This document shows positions 7,631 through 16,881 of a stretch of DNA of 64,000 nucleotides, piece after piece. The notes under the pieces are model-generated. The model was not told the origin of the DNA. It did not search any database and worked only from the letters and a program-made list of their open reading frames with translations. The stretch's first letter is position 1. Each line of letters starts with the position of its first letter. A program made the position numbers and the translations under genes. The stretch is from Nostoc sp. S4. Lineage in GTDB: Bacteria; Cyanobacteriota; Cyanobacteriia; Cyanobacteriales; Nostocaceae. The stretch lies in contig JAQYWR010000034.1 in the NCBI GenBank assembly GCA_029379225.1, positions 27,867 to 91,866 on the forward strand, in the 5' to 3' direction.

Positions 7631-9511
7631 TTATCTTCTCTTGAGGTACTGAAGGATGCCACGAGCGATCGCTTCTGCCATTCTATTTTGGTAAGCTGAG
7701 GTTCTGAGCCTAGCCATATCCTCTCGACCAGTCATATAACCCGTTTCCACCAGAATCGAGGGCATAGAACTTTTTCTCAGGACATAAAATCTGGCTCGCC
7801 GCACTCCCCTGTCTTTGAGAGTACCAATACTTTGGAGAATGCTAGTGCGGACAACGCGAGCTAGACTCAAACCACTGTCATAATAATAGACTTCCAAACC
7901 ATTAACATCTGGACGACTCGCACCAGCTGAATTAGCGTGGATGCTAACAAACACATCAGCATTAGCTCTTTCTGCCATTTCTACTCGTCCGGGAAGGGTA
8001 ACAAAATAGTCAGAATCCCTAGTCATAAGAACTTGTAGACCATTTTGCTGCAAAATCTGTGCCACCCTTCTACCAATAGGCAAGATAACATCCTTTTCGC
8101 GTGCCCCCCCAATCCCGATTGCTCCAGAATCTTTACCACCGTGTCCGGGGTCAATAATGACTACCAATCGCCCATTGCCGACTCGGCGCTGTGGTTGTAT
8201 TACAGGTCGGGGGTTGGGATTGTTTGGGTCTGGGAATGAGCCTCGGTTGATTGGTGGTAGCGGAGGTATAGTATAGGGAGGTCTTCCAGGAAGTGTGGCA
8301 ACTCGACGAGAGCCTTGTATCGGTACAGCCAAAAGCCGATCGCTAATTCGATTTGGTTGGCCAAGTTGGACTCCCGGTGCTGGTTGAACTAAAACGATAA
8401 CTGTATTAGGTTGTTGCGATTGTAGGCGTACTCGGAGAATGGGGCTATTGGCAGCAAACGTAGGCCCTATAACTCTGGGAGCTAACTTTGCATTGCCAAT
8501 TGTGAGGCGGAACAAACCAGAGCTTCTATCCCAAACTCCCCTAGCAGATACAGTTTGGTCAGCTCTAATCAGCAGTTGTGTGCCATTATCAGCTAGTTCT
8601 ACCGACTCAATTGTGGCTGACGAGTTGTTAGCTAATGGTGTGCTGGGAAAGGAAACAGGTTCGCGCTGATTGTCAAAATTATTACTTCTAGGCAATGTGA
8701 CAACGCGAGTAGGCAGAACCACCAAACCACCACTACTACTGGTAGTTACTCGCCAGTCTGGGCTATTTTTATTTACCCGCAAAGTTAAACGAACACCAGG
8801 GGGTCGAGTTTGTAATTGGGTGAATTCAACACGACTAACCCCAAACTTGTTAACAGACTGATTATTTTGCTGTATCAACCGTGGTGATAAAGATGCGCCA
8901 GAAATATCCATGAAGATACTAGCGCGATCGCGGCTGCGAACTACTTGAATCGGAGGATTAGCACCGCTGGTACGGATGAAAAAACCATCGCCTGTGACTT
9001 GTAAGCTTTCAATTTGAGTCGCCGCCTGAGGAGTGGTGGCGATCCTTGAAAGATTGGGTCTAGGACTAGAATCTGGAGTTACTACACTATAAATATTTGT
9101 AGAAGGTGATGCTGCTTTATCGACTTCTGGTCTAGGTAATTGCACCGTCCACCGCTCGCCAGTTGTGCCTACGAATTTCACTCTCTTGGGGTCTAAAGTA
9201 TAACCAGGAGTCAGTTCGACGACTATGCGCGTTGTTTCGGTCTCAAACTGCCCAACACGGATAGAACGAATACCACCACCTACCTGCTGGGTGACCTGAG
9301 GACGCCCAAACGTCGTTCCTGGCAAATCAATTACCAAGCGAGTCGGGTTGAAAATTAGTTGTGCTTGGGGTTGAACATCCCCCAAAGTATTAATTTCCAA
9401 CTTATTTTGATTGGCATCAAAGCGCCATGATTCTAGTCTCCCAGCCATTGCTGGCGACGATAGCATAAAGATAGTTCCAATAGTGCTGGGTAGTAACCAG
9501 TCTAATTTCAC
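7631..9511 (-). CDS. amiC1: N-acetylmuramoyl-L-alanine amidase with AMIN domains (AmiC1 type)
   Basis: This is the tandem paralogue of the preceding amidase, with the same architecture: signal peptide, AMIN domain, second AMIN-like region, Pro/Asn-rich linker, and C-terminal Amidase_3 with DPGHGGKDSGA, SIHANS and LVETGYMTG. I place the start at GTG 9511 (626 aa), not at the upstream in-frame codon at 9565. The GTG is preceded by AGGAGAAAGGACT, and the encoded KLDWLLPSTIG aligns with KLHWLLPSTIG of the neighbour. The N-terminal 100 residues and catalytic domain are very similar between the two; the middle and linker differ most. Both probably act at septal peptidoglycan. Confidence 0.9.
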   Translation of the reverse strand: MKLDWLLPSTIGTIFMLSSPAMAGRLESWRFDANQNKLEINTLGDVQPQAQLIFNPTRLVIDLPGTTFGRPQVTQQVGGGIRSIRVGQFETETTRIVVELTPGYTLDPKRVKFVGTTGERWTVQLPRPEVDKAASPSTNIYSVVTPDSSPRPNLSRIATTPQAATQIESLQVTGDGFFIRTSGANPPIQVVRSRDRASIFMDISGASLSPRLIQQNNQSVNKFGVSRVEFTQLQTRPPGVRLTLRVNKNSPDWRVTTSSSGGLVVLPTRVVTLPRSNNFDNQREPVSFPSTPLANNSSATIESVELADNGTQLLIRADQTVSARGVWDRSSGLFRLTIGNAKLAPRVIGPTFAANSPILRVRLQSQQPNTVIVLVQPAPGVQLGQPNRISDRLLAVPIQGSRRVATLPGRPPYTIPPLPPINRGSFPDPNNPNPRPVIQPQRRVGNGRLVVIIDPGHGGKDSGAIGIGGAREKDVILPIGRRVAQILQQNGLQVLMTRDSDYFVTLPGRVEMAERANADVFVSIHANSAGASRPDVNGLEVYYYDSGLSLARVVRTSILQSIGTLKDRGVRRARFYVLRKSSMPSILVETGYMTGREDMARLRTSAYQNRMAEAIARGILQYLKRR

Positions 9512-10541
9512 AGTCCTTTCTCCTAATTCACATTCATGGGAGTCTTCAGTAGTGCTGAGTTGCAAGTTCTGAGTTGCCCTTGGGAGAAGTTCAGCTCTAG
9601 AGAACTTGAAGTTCTTGACTTCTCATCTTGTTGTAACCCCCAGATAAAATTGCGACTCAATGAGTGTTTTTAATCTGCTTTATTTAATTTATGACTCAGA
9701 TTCGTCGCTGAGCAATGCTTGAGTCAATATTCAACTCATTGGTATATCACACCGTCACCACCTAAAATTGAGCTTTGATGCCTTTTTTGATTGTTATCTT
9801 GGTATAAAGACACACTAAAATCAATACTAGTTATCAATTAACAATTGCTAGGTTTATATTGGAATTTAGAGCCAGTATAAAAACTTCCACCTTAAAAAGT
9901 AGGGGACTTTAACTTTTAAGAAACAAGGCAGGAGGCAGAAGGGAAGAGGATTTGACTTGTTTATTTGATTCGTAGCGGGTGGTGTGCCGCTTGTGCGCCT
10001 GCTCCTAAGAAAGTTAGATAACTGATAATTGAAAACTCTTAACAAATAACTGTTTGTTTGTTGCCATTGATGCACTAAGTAAATAATTCCTACTACTGTC
10101 AGTTGAGCTAGCAAAATTTATCGATGTTACTCCCCAATTACTTGAAAAATCTTCAAATCAAGACTGATACCAATCTACTTTCTAAATCGTAACTTTCACT
10201 TTGGGGGAGGTAGGGAGCGAACAAGAGAAATTTATAAATTACGCTTCTGGATGCAAATTGGTATGAAGAGGAGAGGAAAACTGGAAATAAGTAACATTCC
10301 AAATACTAGTAGAAATTACAAACAAACGACAATTTTATAATCACACGGGACGGAGATTTAGGAAGAGAAGTTTCCACGTTCAGAAGCGAGGGGAGTAAGA
10401 GACGCTCTGACGCGGGGATGAGGGAGATAGGGAGATCAGGGAGAACAACTCTAAACTCCTAAATGCTAACTCTCAATTTTTCACCGGAGACGGAGCGTCT
10501 CCGGCTTTGCTCAGTACTCCCAATGCCTCATACCCCAGTGA
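9512..10541. other. Intergenic region downstream of the antiporter and upstream of amiC1
   Basis: No credible gene is seen in 1 kb; an 82-codon minus-strand frame at 9866-10114 lacks features. Purine-rich GAGGGAGATAGGGAG-like tracts occupy about 10386-10445. At 10484-10504 a perfect 7-bp stem (CCGGAGA/TCTCCGG) lies about 40 bp past the antiporter stop and may help end its transcript, although no T-run follows it. Confidence 0.55.
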
Positions 10542-12002
10542 TTAACTATCCTCAGATTCTGGAATTACTTCTGACACTGATACCTTCGACTGAGGTGGTT
10601 CGATTACCAACGATCTCCCAGAAGCACCGTCTAAAATCAGTTGCTCTGAGCCTGCATCCACGGTTTTTGGTTCTGGAAATACAAATCGTAACAAGGGAGG
10701 AGCTAAAAAGGTGGTCAAGATAACCATCATGATGATTGCTGCTCCTAATGGTTTCGAGAGAGCGCCGCTAGCAGCGCCGACACCAGCAAATACTAACCCG
10801 ACTTCGCCTCTAGGAATCATCCCCACACCGATCGCTAAACGGTTGATTTCCGGTTGACCAAATACGCTTAAACCTGTGATTACTTTACCAACAATAGCTA
10901 CTGTAATCAGGAAAGTTGCCATAATTAAACCTTCGCGATTATCAGGAATCGCCGGGTTTAAGACTCCCAAATCAGTCTTTGCACCAACAGTCACAAAGAA
11001 AATTGGCACTAATATATCAGCAATGGGGCAGACTTGCCTTTGCAGTTCTTTGCGCTTATCTGTCTCTTCTAGGACTAAACCTGCGGCAAAAGCTCCCAGA
11101 ATTGCTTCTAACTGGATGACGGCAGCTAGATATGCCATTGCAAAAGCGAAGATGAATGCTGGTATCACCAATCCACCACGTGTTTTGAGTTTATCAGCGA
11201 TCGCCACAAAGGATTTATTGAAAACATTGCCTAGCAAGATTGCTCCTAAAATAAAACCAGTGGCACTGATAATCAAATAAATCACTTTGCCAACATCCAC
11301 CACACCATCTTTAGCTAAACTGGCTACTACTGCTAAGACGATGATTCCCAGGACATCATCAATCACAGCAGCACCAAGAATGATCTGCCCTTCTCTAGAA
11401 TTGAGTCGCCCCAGTTCTGACAGCACTTTAGAAGTAATCCCAATACTAGTCGCAGTCAAAGCCGCCCCCGCAAAAATTGCGGGGACAGCACTGATACCAA
11501 ACAAAGTCATCAGTCCCACAGTACCAGCAGCAAAGGGTACTGCCACCCCTACTATTGCGACGACGGTGGCTTGGATACCCACTGCCATTAAGTCTTTTAA
11601 GTTCGACTCCAAACCAATTTCAAATAGCAGGATGATCACGCCCAATTCTGCCAAAACGGAAACGACCTCGGACTGTGCTAGAAACACTGCTGGAGTGGCT
11701 TGGGGAGATAAACCAGCTGTAGTTTGCAGGAAAGTCATTATTAAAGAGTTAGAACTGTCTGTACCGCCTTCTGGAAACACCAAAAGATGCAAAACAGAGA
11801 TACCCACTACCACGCCACCTACAAGTTCTCCTAAAACGGGCGGAAAACCCACTTGGTTTGATAACTCCCCACCAAGTTTGCTGGCAAGGTAAATGACTAC
11901 TAAGCTGAGTAGCACTGCTGCTACTACCATTGAACTGTCTGCGGCTTCTGTTGCGCTGGCCAGCAGAGGAAAAGAGAAGTTGCTTGGATTTAACAAATGC
12001 AT
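10542..12002 (-). CDS. CPA2-family cation/proton antiporter (NhaS3/KefB-like)
   Basis: This 486-residue integral membrane protein has about 12 hydrophobic segments and exchanges Na+ or K+ for H+ across the plasma or thylakoid membrane. The paired aspartates in GAAVIDDVLGI are the ion-binding residues of the CPA family, and GFPPVLGELVGGVVVG and GMIPRGEVGLVFA are typical CPA2 segments. No C-terminal TrkA-N (NAD-binding) domain is present, only a short polar tail of about 45 residues, which argues against a full Kef-type K+ efflux system and for an NhaS3/NapA-like protein. The ATG at 12002 has AAGGA about 15 nt upstream. The ion specificity cannot be told from sequence. Confidence 0.88.
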   Translation of the reverse strand: MHLLNPSNFSFPLLASATEAADSSMVVAAVLLSLVVIYLASKLGGELSNQVGFPPVLGELVGGVVVGISVLHLLVFPEGGTDSSNSLIMTFLQTTAGLSPQATPAVFLAQSEVVSVLAELGVIILLFEIGLESNLKDLMAVGIQATVVAIVGVAVPFAAGTVGLMTLFGISAVPAIFAGAALTATSIGITSKVLSELGRLNSREGQIILGAAVIDDVLGIIVLAVVASLAKDGVVDVGKVIYLIISATGFILGAILLGNVFNKSFVAIADKLKTRGGLVIPAFIFAFAMAYLAAVIQLEAILGAFAAGLVLEETDKRKELQRQVCPIADILVPIFFVTVGAKTDLGVLNPAIPDNREGLIMATFLITVAIVGKVITGLSVFGQPEINRLAIGVGMIPRGEVGLVFAGVGAASGALSKPLGAAIIMMVILTTFLAPPLLRFVFPEPKTVDAGSEQLILDGASGRSLVIEPPQSKVSVSEVIPESEDS

Positions 12003-12546
12003 TGGGTTGTGTGAAAATCCTTCTCTTTGATTTTGACGTGTTTCTGAAAAACATCTGTCTTTCGATATGATATTTGCAGCTTTTAAAAGGGACTATGGAC
12101 TGGGCATTGGGCATGGAAAGAGGACAAGGAAAGACTTGTTGCAAGTTCTCACCTTCTGTGCCCATCTCCTCATCTCCCTCATCCTCCTCATCCTCCCATC
12201 TCCCTAGCTGCTATATTTAAGCGCTAAAGGATTGATTGTTCACTCCATCCCAAATTCTACTGCTGTCCCGTTCCAAGTCAAAGTAAGAATAATTCTCAGG
12301 TTCAGTTTTCAGCAGCCAATACACCATACCTAAATCTCCAAAAAGATGAATGTAATTTTTTTAGTTTCCAAAAATGTAACCATTTCCGCTTTTGATTCTG
12401 GCAGTGTCAAAGTATAAACATACAAATCGTATCTAGCGATCGCATTTGAATTATGAAAAACTTGTGGTGGCTGTTAACTTTCAACAGTTACCAAAGGATT
12501 GCTATATACGCTGATTAAAACATCTGTTGTGAGGAGTGCAAATCTG
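12003..12546. other. Divergent promoter region with pyrimidine-rich tract
   Basis: The spacer separates the divergent antiporter and SIMPL genes. It contains a CTC-rich tract (about 12167-12206) made of repeated CATCTCCCTCATCC-like units, a HIP1 octamer near 12436, and AT-rich DNA suited to promoters. No gene is seen. Confidence 0.5.
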
Positions 12547-13296
12547 ATGATTAGAGCCGCTTTACCCGGTTCTACATTTCCATCTGGAAATTTGTGGAAA
12601 ATACTGTCTTTAACTCTGCTTTTATGTACAACTTTTACAGTACCTGCCTTGGCAGAAGAAAAGGAGAAAATGTGGCGAACTCTGACTGTCAATGGTCGCG
12701 GAATGGAAGCAATTCCTACAACCATAGCGCAAGTCAGTTTAGGAGTGGAAGTTCAGGGTAAAACTGCCCAAGAGGTACAGCAAGAAGCCGCCCGTAGGTC
12801 ATCGGCTGTAGTTGCGTTTCTCAAAAGCCAGAATGTGGACAAATTACAAACTACTGGTATCCGGCTCAACCCAGTTTATAGCTATACCAATAACGTGCAG
12901 CGGCTTACAGGTTATGCTGCCAACAACACCGTAAGTTTTCGTATTCCTGTTGAGCAAACTGGTACATTATTAGATAGTGCTGTGAAAGCTGGTGCAACAC
13001 AAATTGATGGTATTAGTTTTGTTGCGAATGATGAAGCGATCGCTAGGGCACAAAACGAAGCATTAGCAGAAGCTACTCAAAACGCTAGGCAGCAAGCTAA
13101 TGCTGTTTTTGCTGCTTTGAGTTTGTCACCCAAAGAAGTGGTAAGCATTCAAGTTAATAATGCCAGCTCCCCACCACCACCTGTGTTATACCGTGCTGAG
13201 GCTGCCAAATTAGCTCAACAAGCTGATGCTTCCACACCTGTGGTTGGTGGTGAACAGCAAGTAGAAGCATCTGTAACGTTGCAAATTAGTTATTAG
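12547..13296 (+). CDS. SIMPL (DUF541) domain periplasmic protein
   Basis: The product is a 249-residue secreted or periplasmic protein. A signal peptide (LWKILSLTLLLCTTFTVPALA) is followed by a SIMPL domain, marked by LTVNGRGMEAIPTTIAQVSLGVE, SKTAQEVQQEAARRS-like helices and GATQIDGISF. The C-terminus ends in LQISY, with an Ala/Gln-rich stretch before it. I chose ATG 12547 because GAGGAG lies 10 nt upstream; an in-frame TTG at 12499 lacks one. The family is linked to oxidative-stress tolerance and envelope function elsewhere, but no biochemical role is established. It converges with ssb. Confidence 0.85.
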   Translation: MIRAALPGSTFPSGNLWKILSLTLLLCTTFTVPALAEEKEKMWRTLTVNGRGMEAIPTTIAQVSLGVEVQGKTAQEVQQEAARRSSAVVAFLKSQNVDKLQTTGIRLNPVYSYTNNVQRLTGYAANNTVSFRIPVEQTGTLLDSAVKAGATQIDGISFVANDEAIARAQNEALAEATQNARQQANAVFAALSLSPKEVVSIQVNNASSPPPPVLYRAEAAKLAQQADASTPVVGGEQQVEASVTLQISY

Positions 13297-13322
13297 TAGA
13301 GACGCGATTAATTGCGTCTGTG
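13296..13322. repeat. GTAGAGACG-type palindromic repeat, copy 1
   Basis: GTAGAGACGCGATT followed by AATTGCGTCTGTG forms an imperfect hairpin that begins at the last base of the SIMPL stop codon. A second family member is at 18437-18466. It probably doubles as a transcription end signal. Confidence 0.6.
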
Positions 13323-13324
13323 TA

Positions 13325-13366
13325 ATAGTCATTAGTCATTGGTTAGGATAAAGGACTAATGACTAT
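13325..13366. terminator. STRR-derived perfect inverted repeat between convergent SIMPL and ssb genes
   Basis: ATAGTCATTAGTC (13325-13337) is the exact reverse complement of GACTAATGACTAT (13354-13366), giving a 13-bp stem with a 16-nt loop. It lies between two genes that converge, where a bidirectional terminator is expected. The arms are STRR heptamers. Confidence 0.5.
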
Positions 13367-13373
13367 TGACCAA

Positions 13374-13733
13374 TTAGAAATTCTCTGGCGAAAAATCTCC
13401 ACCCCCTTCTGCATCGCGCTTAGAACCTAATAAATCTAATTGGTCTACTTGGATAACTGGTGAGGAACGGTTTGCTCCTGTTTGGCGATCGCTCCATGTA
13501 TCAAACTTTAAAGAACCTTTGACGGCAATTTGCCTGCCTTTACGTACATAATTACCTGCCACCTCAGCCGTTTTTCCCCATAGTTCCAAATTAAACCAAT
13601 CGGTATGTTCGCCTTCTTTTGTGCGACGATTAACAGCTAGCGTCAATCTACACTTGACACTACCAGACTCAAAATATTTAATCTCTGGGTCGCCGCCTAC
13701 ACGACCAATAAGAGTGACAATATTGATACTCAT
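13374..13733 (-). CDS. ssb: Single-stranded DNA-binding protein (short form)
   Basis: Its OB-fold binds single-stranded DNA during replication, repair and recombination. The start MSINIVTLIGRVGGDPEIKY is typical of the family; aromatic residues in WFNLELWGKTAEVA and FDTWSDRQTG would stack on bases. At 119 residues it is much shorter than E. coli SSB and lacks the long Gly/Pro linker, but ends in an acidic DFSPENF tail that resembles a degraded DDxPF protein-interaction tip. AAGGT lies about 8 nt before the ATG. It is divergent from mreB and converges with the SIMPL gene. Confidence 0.92.
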   Translation of the reverse strand: MSINIVTLIGRVGGDPEIKYFESGSVKCRLTLAVNRRTKEGEHTDWFNLELWGKTAEVAGNYVRKGRQIAVKGSLKFDTWSDRQTGANRSSPVIQVDQLDLLGSKRDAEGGGDFSPENF

Positions 13734-14066
13734 GTGCTTTACCTTTTAGTACAAAGGTACTGATTAGTTTAGACTCCGATCATAGCGAATTGTCAAACTA
13801 TTGAAAATAATGTGTTAAACAGTTAACAATATAATTGAATTGAAAAATGATACATACTACTTGGAGAAACACATAAAAGTATACGAATATACTAACTTCA
13901 CGAGAGAATATCAAAAAATAAATGCCTGAGACATAGTAAATATTACTGGGAATTATATAAAAATATAGTCTAGTTTACTGGACTCAGGATACAAACGAAT
14001 AGCATATAACACTATTAACTCTTGCTGTTGTAGTCAAAAAGTAGCACATAGGGGGCTTAGAGACGC
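13734..14066. promoter_or_regulatory. Divergent ssb/mreB promoter region
   Basis: This 333-bp AT-rich spacer must hold the ssb promoter and the mreBCD promoter. Several TATAAT-like hexamers (TATAAA, TATACT) occur on the plus strand, for example near 13956-13961, but none can be assigned with confidence. Confidence 0.4.
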
Positions 14067-15110
14067 GTGGGTCTTTTCAGGAACTTTCGCACATCATGGG
14101 ATATGGGTATCGACCTCGGTACTGCTAACACCCTTGTTTATGTATCTGGTAAAGGTATTGTACTCCAAGAACCTTCGGTAGTTGCCATCGATCAAAGTGA
14201 AAAGGTAGCCTTGGCTGTTGGGGAAGAAGCCAAGAAAATGCTTGGTCGGACGCCTGGAAATGTGATTGCTCTCCGCCCCCTGCGCGATGGTGTAATCGCT
14301 GACTTCGAGGTCGCCGAGCTGATGCTCAAAAGCTTTATTCAACGTGTAAATGAAGGTAGATCCCTGATTTTACCGCGGATTGTCATTGGCATTCCCAGCG
14401 GTGTTACAGGAGTAGAAAGGCGAGCTGTGATGGATGCGGCTCAACAAGCTGGGGCCAGAGAAGTTTACTTAATTGATGAACCTGTAGCGGCGGCAATTGG
14501 TGCAGGGCTACCTGTTACTGAACCTACTGGTAACATGATCATTGATATTGGCGGCGGCACCACAGAAGTTGCAGTGCTGAGTCTTCAAGGTACGGTGCTG
14601 AGCGAATCAGTACGCATTGCTGGGGATGAACTCACTGACTCAATCGTTCAGTACTTGAAGAAAATGCACAACTTAGTGATTGGTGAACGTACTGCCGAAG
14701 AGATCAAGATTCGGCTTGGCTCTGCCTATCCCACTAACGATGATAACGATCTGATGATGGAAGTTCGGGGCTTACATTTACTTTCTGGTCTGCCACGAAC
14801 TGTAACAATTAAAAGCCCAGAAATCCGTGAAAGTATGCTCGAACCGTTATCGGTAATTATAGAAGCTGTGAAGCGGACACTGGAACGCACGCCTCCAGAA
14901 CTAGCAGCAGACATTATTGACAGAGGTATTATGCTGGCTGGTGGTGGTGCTTTGCTCAAAGGCATAGATACCCTGATTAGCCATGAAACAGGGATTGTGA
15001 CTCACATTGCCGCCGATCCTTTAAGCTGTGTTGTGCTGGGAACAGGTCGTGTGCTAGAAAACTTTAAGCAGATGGAGCGAGTTTTCAGCGCTCGCTCTCG
15101 CAATATGTAG
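14067..15110 (+). CDS. mreB: Rod shape-determining actin homologue MreB
   Basis: This ATP-dependent actin-like filament protein positions the elongation peptidoglycan machinery. It has 347 residues, full length. MGIDLGTANTLVYV is the phosphate-1 motif, IDIGGGTTEVAVLSL phosphate-2 and LAGGGALLKGID the adenosine motif. The N-terminal LFRNFRTSWD is probably a membrane-binding helix. The start is GTG 14067; the region upstream holds only weak purine-rich sequence (AGAGACGC). It is first in mreB-mreC-mreD, with 99 bp to mreC. In filamentous cyanobacteria MreB is needed for cell shape but not strictly for viability. Confidence 0.96.
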   Translation: MGLFRNFRTSWDMGIDLGTANTLVYVSGKGIVLQEPSVVAIDQSEKVALAVGEEAKKMLGRTPGNVIALRPLRDGVIADFEVAELMLKSFIQRVNEGRSLILPRIVIGIPSGVTGVERRAVMDAAQQAGAREVYLIDEPVAAAIGAGLPVTEPTGNMIIDIGGGTTEVAVLSLQGTVLSESVRIAGDELTDSIVQYLKKMHNLVIGERTAEEIKIRLGSAYPTNDDNDLMMEVRGLHLLSGLPRTVTIKSPEIRESMLEPLSVIIEAVKRTLERTPPELAADIIDRGIMLAGGGALLKGIDTLISHETGIVTHIAADPLSCVVLGTGRVLENFKQMERVFSARSRNM

Positions 15111-15209
15111 CGAAAAAATATCAGACTTGAGTTCTATTTGAGTTCTATTTGGGTTTTATATAAATAGAATCCAGGTAGAACTTAATTTATTAAGTATTGA
15201 AAGGTATAT

Positions 15210-16010
15210 ATGGTTACAGTGCGGCGTTGGTGGGATCGTAAAGGGTTACAAATCGGGCTGTTAGCTCTAGTAGGTGGTAGTGCTTGGATAGTGCGACAGA
15301 CTCAAGGTGAATTGGTGCTTGAGACATACTATGCAATTACCCGTCCGTTGCAGATGTTACAGTCAGGGCCAACTCCAGAAGAACGTCTTAGAGATGCCCG
15401 GACATTAGAATTGCAAACTCGGATAGTAGATTTGGAAAGTGAGAATAAAAAGTTACAAAATTTATTGGGTTATGTGGAAAAAGAGCCACTAGCATCAAGA
15501 CCTATTCCAGCACGGGTGGTAGGACGTAGTGCTGACCAGTGGTGGCAACAAGTTACCCTGAATCGAGGTGCGAATTCTGGAATTCAGCAAGGCTATATAG
15601 TCAAAGCAGATGGCGGATTGGTGGGTCTAGTAGAAAGTGTAACTCCCAATACTAGCCGCGTCTTGTTAATCAGCGACCTTAAAAGTCAAGTAGGTGTAAC
15701 AATTAGCCGCACCGCTGCTAAAGGTGTTTTGCGAGGAGATTCTTCTGCGGAAGCTGTACTGGAGTTTTATGAAAAAGTCCCAAATGTGAAAGTAGGAGAT
15801 TTAGTTTCCACATCTACTTATAGTCAGAAATTTCCATCAGGCTTAGCAGTAGGACGAATCAAATCACTGAATTTAAAGAAACTTCCAGCTTCAGTGGCGA
15901 AAGTTGAGCTTTTTCCGCCAATACGCTTTCTAGATTGGGTAGCAGTCTATCCAAAGCTAGAAAACCCAGATTTGGAAAGCCAAAAAACGACAGATCAAAA
16001 GTCTAAGTAA
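15210..16010 (+). CDS. mreC: Rod shape-determining protein MreC
   Basis: This bitopic periplasmic scaffold links MreB/MreD to the elongasome transpeptidase. Of its 266 residues, 15-30 form a single membrane anchor (IGLLALVGGSAWIV), about 60-85 form a coiled coil (RIVDLESENKKLQNLLGYV), and the beta-rich MreC core follows, with the family segments GADSGI-like RGANSGIQQGY and GLVGLVESV. The C-terminus is Lys/Asp-rich. GAAAGGTATATATGG supplies a weak ribosome site. It is the second gene of the mre operon, 99 bp after mreB and about 26 bp before mreD. Confidence 0.94.
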   Translation: MVTVRRWWDRKGLQIGLLALVGGSAWIVRQTQGELVLETYYAITRPLQMLQSGPTPEERLRDARTLELQTRIVDLESENKKLQNLLGYVEKEPLASRPIPARVVGRSADQWWQQVTLNRGANSGIQQGYIVKADGGLVGLVESVTPNTSRVLLISDLKSQVGVTISRTAAKGVLRGDSSAEAVLEFYEKVPNVKVGDLVSTSTYSQKFPSGLAVGRIKSLNLKKLPASVAKVELFPPIRFLDWVAVYPKLENPDLESQKTTDQKSK

Positions 16011-16036
16011 ATTCTTCCTTGAAAATCCACAGAAAA

Positions 16037-16669
16037 ATGAAGATTCCTGCATTTGTTGGCAGCAGACAGAAAAAGCCAAAATCGCCAAACCGAAAATCCA
16101 AAATCCAAATCCCACCTCTTTCTCGCTGGCATCCTGCTGTACGTCAGTTGACAGCTTGGATAGTAACAGTTGGATCTGTGCTGTTATGTTTACTGTTATT
16201 GCCAACCCGCCTCCCAGGTATGGAATTATTGGGAATTGGGCCAAATTGGCTGTTAATTTGGGTGGTAGCTTGGAGTGTGAAGCGCACAATGTTTACCGGA
16301 GCATTGGCAGGTATAGTTTTGGGGCTACTTCAAGATGGAATGACATCACCTCATCCTACTCATGCCCTGAGTTTAGGTATAGTAGGAATTTTGACAGGTT
16401 TACTTCAGAAACAGCGGTTCATGGAAGAAGATTTTATTTCTATTGCTGTAATTGTCTTTGGTATGGCAATTTTAGGAGAAACTATCTTTGGATTACAATT
16501 AACTTTTATGGGTGATGCCTATCGTGGGCAGAGTCAACGTCTTGCAGATATTTGGACATATTACCAACGTGTCGCTCTTGCTTCTGCAATTCTTAGTAGT
16601 CTCTGGGCACCTGTGGTCTATTATCCCTTGAATCTTTGGTGGCAACGGATGAAATTATTGGAGCAATAG
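16037..16669 (+). CDS. mreD: Rod shape-determining membrane protein MreD
   Basis: A multi-pass membrane protein of the elongation complex. It is about 210 residues, with an unusually basic N-terminal 30 residues (RQKKPKSPNRKSK) followed by five or six hydrophobic helices. LLGIGPNWLLIWVVAWSVKR and GLLQDGMTSPHPTHALSLG are MreD hallmarks. I chose ATG 16037; an in-frame TTG at 16019 is possible, and neither has a good Shine-Dalgarno, which suggests translational coupling to mreC 26 bp upstream. Identification rests on operon position plus the two motifs. Confidence 0.88.
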   Translation: MKIPAFVGSRQKKPKSPNRKSKIQIPPLSRWHPAVRQLTAWIVTVGSVLLCLLLLPTRLPGMELLGIGPNWLLIWVVAWSVKRTMFTGALAGIVLGLLQDGMTSPHPTHALSLGIVGILTGLLQKQRFMEEDFISIAVIVFGMAILGETIFGLQLTFMGDAYRGQSQRLADIWTYYQRVALASAILSSLWAPVVYYPLNLWWQRMKLLEQ

Positions 16670-16881
16670 TCAGTTAAAGGGATGAGGGGAAGCAGATTTG
16701 TAGATTTGTCGCAACTGTTTTAAAAGTTAAAATGCACAGAGATTAATGCTGTATTGCGCTACGCTACAACGCACCTGAAAAAGTTAATATTTACTTTATA
16801 AATGGTTTCTCAACCAGAGTTAGAGGCAAAAGAACAAAGGAGACAAGAATAATAACTCCAAACTTTTAACTTTTAACCTCC

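Noticed and set aside
9866..10114. 82-codon minus-strand frame
   Set aside because: AT-rich spacer translation without recognisable domain or ribosome site.
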